A stretch of DNA of 52,349 nucleotides, taken from contig SBGP01000084.1 in NCBI GenBank assembly GCA_006226595.1, positions 1 to 52,349 on the forward strand, in the 5' to 3' direction. Positions 49,455 through 52,349 of this stretch are shown in pieces. A program made the translations under genes and the position numbers. Each line of letters opens with the position of its first letter. Within the stretch, counting starts at the first letter, position 1. The notes under the pieces were generated by a model. That model worked only from the letters and a program-made list of their open reading frames with translations. It did no database searches and was not told where the DNA came from. Source of the stretch: Deltaproteobacteria bacterium. Lineage in GTDB: Bacteria; Myxococcota_A; UBA796; GCA-2862545.

Positions 49455-50423
49455 CTACTGCGGCCCGCCGTCGACGATGTAGATGTCGTCGATGTAGACG
49501 GTATCGTCATTCGAGTCGACGCTTCCGTCCTTGGTGTACCGGAAGGTCAACGTGTGGCTGCCCGGGCTCAGGGTGTACGACGCCTGGGTCCAGCTACCGG
49601 CTCCAGACACCGTGATCACCTCGCTCCCATCCAGGAAGAAGCGGAAGTAGTCGAAGCTCGACTCGCTCGACACGCGGTACCAGAAGGTCAGCGACGAGCT
49701 CGCGCCGGCGTTGACGTTCAGCGTGGCGCTCGTGCTGCCGTTGGCGGTGATGGTCGCCGCCTTCATGCCGTACGAGCCCGCGTGCGCACCAGAGGTCGTC
49801 CGGCTCCAGGTGCCCCCGACATAGGAGAACTGGGTTGGCACGATCGCCTCGAAGTCCGCGGTCCAGTCCGAACACGCCGCGTTCTGGCTCACGTTCAGCG
49901 TCTCGGTCGACGAGCCGAGACCGAGCTGATCGAACAGCCGCAGGCTCACGTTGAACGTGCTCGCGCCGCACCCACCGAAGTCGCGGGTCAACGAGCTCGA
50001 CCCGCCCGGCGTCCAGCTGTCCAGCTGGCCCGGGATGGTGTAGTCGGTGTTCATGCCGTCGTGGGTGAGCCGCAGGTAGTCGAAGTCGTTGTTCGGGTCG
50101 GTGCCGGTGAACGTGAACGTGATGCGCCCGTCGCCGAGGTCGGTGTAGCCGACGTTCGACAGGGCCGGCGGCGTCGGCGGCGACGTGTCGGTATCCGTGT
50201 CCGCGTCGCTGTCCGCGTCCGTATCGCTGTCCGCGTCGGTGTCGCTGTCCGCGTCGGTATCGGTGTCGCTGTCCGTGTCGGTGTCCGTATCGGTGTCGGC
50301 CTCGATGGCACCCGTGTCGGACAGCACCCACGCGGTATCGCCCCACTCGTAGTCGGGGTTCAGCGGGTTGAGTCGCCCGCATCCCCCGAGCGCGAGGAGC
50401 GGGAGAAGCAGCCGAACGTGCAT
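49455..50423 (-). CDS. Lipoprotein with Asp-Thr/Ser repeat linker and Ig-like/choice-of-anchor modules
   Basis: 322 aa. Lipobox LLALGGC gives lipidated Cys15. Residues about 40-80 form an acidic Asp-Thr/Asp-Ser/Asp-Ala stretch, a flexible calcium-binding-type stalk. A beta-sandwich-like domain (about 88-190) and a second carbohydrate-binding-like sandwich follow (GSYGMKAATITANGSTSATL, LTFWYRVSSESSFDYFRFFLDGSEV, HTLTFRYTKDGSVDSNDDTVYIDDIYIV). The last resembles the choice-of-anchor family of cell-surface modules. ATG at 50423 with GGAGG seven bases upstream. No catalytic motif is visible; a surface binding role is likely. Confidence 0.85.
   Translation of the reverse strand: MHVRLLLPLLALGGCGRLNPLNPDYEWGDTAWVLSDTGAIEADTDTDTDTDSDTDTDADSDTDADSDTDADSDADTDTDTSPPTPPALSNVGYTDLGDGRITFTFTGTDPNNDFDYLRLTHDGMNTDYTIPGQLDSWTPGGSSSLTRDFGGCGASTFNVSLRLFDQLGLGSSTETLNVSQNAACSDWTADFEAIVPTQFSYVGGTWSRTTSGAHAGSYGMKAATITANGSTSATLNVNAGASSSLTFWYRVSSESSFDYFRFFLDGSEVITVSGAGSWTQASYTLSPGSHTLTFRYTKDGSVDSNDDTVYIDDIYIVDGGPQ
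50184..50303. repeat. GTGTCG/GTATCC hexanucleotide low-complexity repeat
   Basis: About 20 imperfect hexamers (GTGTCG, GTATCG, CTGTCC, GCGTCG on the plus strand) encode the Asp-Thr/Ser/Ala stalk of the lipoprotein. Interruptions vary every third to fourth unit, so it is a hypervariable, slippage-prone stretch. Confidence 0.9.
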
Positions 50424-50583
50424 GCACCTACCTCCCAGGCGCACGCAGCGTACACGAGCCAGCGCCGTTCGTCATCGCCGCCACACGTTCGTGGCAATCT
50501 TCGGACCTCGGAGCGCGCCCGGTTGGGGACCTGGCGGACAGCAGCACCCCTCACGGGCTAGTCTTGAGAGCGGAGGATTCTCG

Positions 50584-51684
50584 ATGCGTCGCCTTCCCCT
50601 CTTCCTGCTGTTGCTGCCGGCCTGTTCCGACTTCGGGAGCACCGCGCTCGTCGTGCGCGTGCCCGACGTCCGCGCCGATCTCGTCGATCGCGAGACCTTC
50701 AGGTCGAAGGTGCTCGACGTGGATGGCGACGGCCTGGTCGATCTGGTCACCTTCGCCTACGACGACGACGCGATCGGCGTCAGTCGCGGCCTGGCCGACG
50801 GCGGCTTCGACAGTGAGGAGCGCTGGCCGCTGCCGGCGAACGTGCGCTTCCTTCGCGACCGCTTCGCGTGGCGCGGATTCCGAGACCACAACGGGGACGG
50901 CATCGCCGACATCCTCGCCGCGGAGCCGTCGGGCAGCGAGCTCGTGTTCACCTTCTACCGCGGGCGCGACGGGTCCTTCGCAGCGGGTGAGCGCTGGGGT
51001 GTGCTCCCCGCGGATGGCGAGCCCACCGACATCGATGGCGACGGCCTCACCGACTGGGTGCGCCGCGGCGACTCCGCCAACGCGAACTACCCGGCCTTCG
51101 GCGACGCGAATGGTTGGTACTGGCGGGTGTGGCTCGGCGGCCCGACGAACTTCGCGACCTCGGCCATCGACTGGCCGGTTCCAGACAAGTTCACGCTCAC
51201 GGTCGGCGACTGGGATGGCGACGGCCGACACGACGCCATCGCGTGGGATGGCGAGTCGGACACGCCGTATGCGCCGGTGACGAACGCCGACGGTGCTTCG
51301 GTCATCGCGCTCTACCCGGGCTCGACGACGGGCTTCGCGACGGATGCCGTCGAGTGGACCGCGCCGGCCTCGTTCTCCGCACAGGTCGGCACCGAATACC
51401 GGACCCTCGACCTGAACTGCGACGACCGGGTGGACCTGCTCGAGCGCGTCGATCGCGAGGGCGCGTGGCTCACGGCGATGGAGCTGTGGACCAACACCGG
51501 CAGCGGCTTCTCCGCGGCGACCAACCTCAACCTCACCGTGCCCGAGGACCTCGAGGGAAGCGTTCGCCCGGTCTTCGTCGACCTCACCGGCGATGGCTGT
51601 CGCGATCTCGTGTACACGACGGTCGACGGCGCCGAGACCCTGGGCGGCGAGTCCGACCCGCAGTGGTGGGTCTACCCTGGCTGA
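50584..51684 (+). CDS. FG-GAP/VCBS-repeat lipoprotein with calcium-type motifs
   Basis: 366 aa. Lipobox LLLLPAC gives Cys14. Repeated acidic loops of form D-x-D-G-D-G-x-x-D (DVDGDGLVD, DHNGDGIAD, DIDGDGLTD, DWDGDGRHD and degenerate DLNCDDRVD and DLTGDGCRD) recur about every 45-70 residues in a probable seven-bladed beta-propeller, as in integrin-type FG-GAP domains. Two Cys lie in the last blades (LNCDDRV, DGCRD) and may pair. Start ATG 50584 with GGAGG seven bases upstream. Likely a surface adhesion or scaffold protein. The stop lies inside the next small gene's frame. Confidence 0.88.
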   Translation: MRRLPLFLLLLPACSDFGSTALVVRVPDVRADLVDRETFRSKVLDVDGDGLVDLVTFAYDDDAIGVSRGLADGGFDSEERWPLPANVRFLRDRFAWRGFRDHNGDGIADILAAEPSGSELVFTFYRGRDGSFAAGERWGVLPADGEPTDIDGDGLTDWVRRGDSANANYPAFGDANGWYWRVWLGGPTNFATSAIDWPVPDKFTLTVGDWDGDGRHDAIAWDGESDTPYAPVTNADGASVIALYPGSTTGFATDAVEWTAPASFSAQVGTEYRTLDLNCDDRVDLLERVDREGAWLTAMELWTNTGSGFSAATNLNLTVPEDLEGSVRPVFVDLTGDGCRDLVYTTVDGAETLGGESDPQWWVYPG

Positions 51685-51931
51685 CGAGCACGACACCCCC
51701 TGCCCGCACTGCGGCGAGCACGGCCACGAGCTGCTGAAGTGGTCGCTGTGGGGCGGATGGTTCACGCGCTTCACCGGCTGGCGCTACTGCCCGTGGTGCG
51801 ACAAGACCCACCATCCCGAGCCGGGGTCTCCGGCGGCGATGAGCTGGCTGGTGCTGCCGGTCCTCGGCCTTCCCTTCGTCGTGTTCGGGCTCGGCACGTT
51901 CTTCTGCTGCTTCCTGGGCGCCCTGGCCTGA
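51677..51931 (+). CDS. Small zinc-ribbon protein with one membrane helix
   Basis: About 84 aa. CPHC near residue 10 and CPWC near residue 40 make a treble-clef or zinc-ribbon pair; a hydrophobic helix (SWLVLPVLGLPFVVFGLGTFFCC) follows. The start is uncertain: no ATG/GTG lies near the motif. CTG 51677, overlapping the upstream stop, is my choice; ATG 51593 would overlap the FG-GAP gene by about 90 bp. Function unknown. Confidence 0.6.
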   Translation: MADEHDTPCPHCGEHGHELLKWSLWGGWFTRFTGWRYCPWCDKTHHPEPGSPAAMSWLVLPVLGLPFVVFGLGTFFCCFLGALA

Positions 51932-51938
51932 GCGCCAC

Positions 51939-52349
51939 TCAGCGGACCGCGACCCGATACGGCGCAGAGCGCGACCCGACCGTGTACGAGCCGGCGACGT
52001 AGTAGTACTCGATGCCGCTGGTGTAGCTGGGGTCGACCGGCAGCAGGAAGCGGTACTCGCCGAGCGCCTTGCTCATGACCTGCTGGGCCCACGCGCCGCC
52101 CACCGGACGGTAGTGCAGTATGACGTTGGTCTGGCCCGCCTCGGGGCAGAGGGTGGCGCGGAACAGTGCGGTCATGCCGACGGCGGCCGAGGTCGGGGGA
52201 ATCGACTTCAGGCACTGCACGACCTGGACGGGCTCCGGAGCGGGCGCCGGTGTGGGCGCAGGCGCGGGTGTGGGCACCGCGACGCGAACCACGACCGGCT
52301 GCGGCGCGGGCGCTGCCGGCGCGGGCACCGCGACGACCACGGGCTGGGG
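51939..52349 (-). CDS. Partial gene: protein with Pro/Ala/Val linker and C-terminal beta domain
   Basis: The last 136 codons of a leftward gene whose 5-prime end lies beyond the window edge. The visible part opens in a Pro-Ala-Val linker (VRVAVPTPAPAPTPAPAPEP) and ends in a small domain with a Cys pair (VVQCLKSIPP, ATLCPEAGQ) and strands ALGEYRFLLPVDP and GIEYYYVAGSYTVGSRSAPYRVAV. This resembles the extracytoplasmic tails of the kinases earlier in the window, so a membrane kinase or a similar TM protein is possible but cannot be shown. Convergent with the zinc-ribbon gene. Confidence 0.75.
   Translation of the reverse strand, partial: PQPVVVAVPAPAAPAPQPVVVRVAVPTPAPAPTPAPAPEPVQVVQCLKSIPPTSAAVGMTALFRATLCPEAGQTNVILHYRPVGGAWAQQVMSKALGEYRFLLPVDPSYTSGIEYYYVAGSYTVGSRSAPYRVAVR

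Noticed and set aside
50184-50303. Possible CRISPR or satellite array
   Set aside because: The units are six bases, in frame and encode an acidic stalk; there are no unique spacers, and no cas genes occur anywhere in the window.
1-52349. Genomic island, prophage or transposon
   Set aside because: No integrase, transposase, terminal repeats, att duplication beside the tRNA-Thr, or marked composition shift was seen.

Overview
This 52.3 kb window is high-GC (about two-thirds G+C by eye) chromosomal DNA from what looks like a Myxococcota or other deltaproteobacterial-type Gram-negative bacterium. That is an inference. It rests on membrane Ser/Thr (Hanks-type) kinases with Pro/Ala linkers and a PEGA domain, many lipoproteins with Asp/Thr/Gly-rich linkers after the lipobox, an Mla/MCE lipid-transport operon, a giant TPR protein, and VWA, HYDIN-like, FG-GAP and LDL-receptor-class-A surface modules. 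There are no insertion sequences, integrases, phage genes or CRISPR arrays. Coding density is very high and no gene-free stretch exceeds 300 bp. The longest gaps are 12548-12810, 43845-44057, 10391-10591 and 35110-35307.

Region 1 (1-12.6 kb) is a deoxyribonucleoside catabolic neighbourhood. Leftward from a 96-bp divergent spacer at 4487-4582 run a membrane Ser/Thr kinase with a predicted periplasmic ComEA-like helix-hairpin-helix tail, thymidine phosphorylase and a NupC-type transporter. Rightward run deoC, an aldehyde dehydrogenase, a truncated ALDH-like partner and a membrane metallophosphoesterase, with overlapping or near-overlapping starts. After a HExxH membrane protein comes acetyl-CoA synthetase. 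Together these could take deoxynucleosides to acetyl-CoA and glyceraldehyde-3-phosphate; only phosphopentomutase is not seen here.

Region 2 (12.8-30 kb) holds a VWA lipoprotein, a secreted beta-propeller-like protein, a low-molecular-weight tyrosine phosphatase facing a PEGA kinase/receiver pair, argS, a YjbQ protein, a run grpE-DUF4340-lytic transglycosylase-truncated globin, a TPR membrane protein, and an ECF sigma/anti-sigma/bactofilin-like operon whose three genes are joined by ATGA overlaps.

Region 3 (30-40 kb) carries a 1687-residue TPR protein, an mlaE-mlaF-mlaD type operon whose MCE protein ends in a beta-strand-rich, possibly outer-membrane domain, a secreted protein with a Pro-Val linker, and tRNA-Thr(CGT) with a strong terminator.

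Region 4 (40-52.3 kb) is rich in surface lipoproteins (pectinacetylesterase-like, five LDLa-like repeats, Asp-Thr repeat linker, FG-GAP). It also has an MBL-fold hydrolase, a zinc-ribbon/His-rich protein, a GT87-like membrane protein, and a DNA-repair pair: DNA polymerase I that appears to have lost proofreading, and a PolX relative with a lost polymerase active site but an intact PHP site. The window ends inside a truncated Pro/Ala-rich gene.
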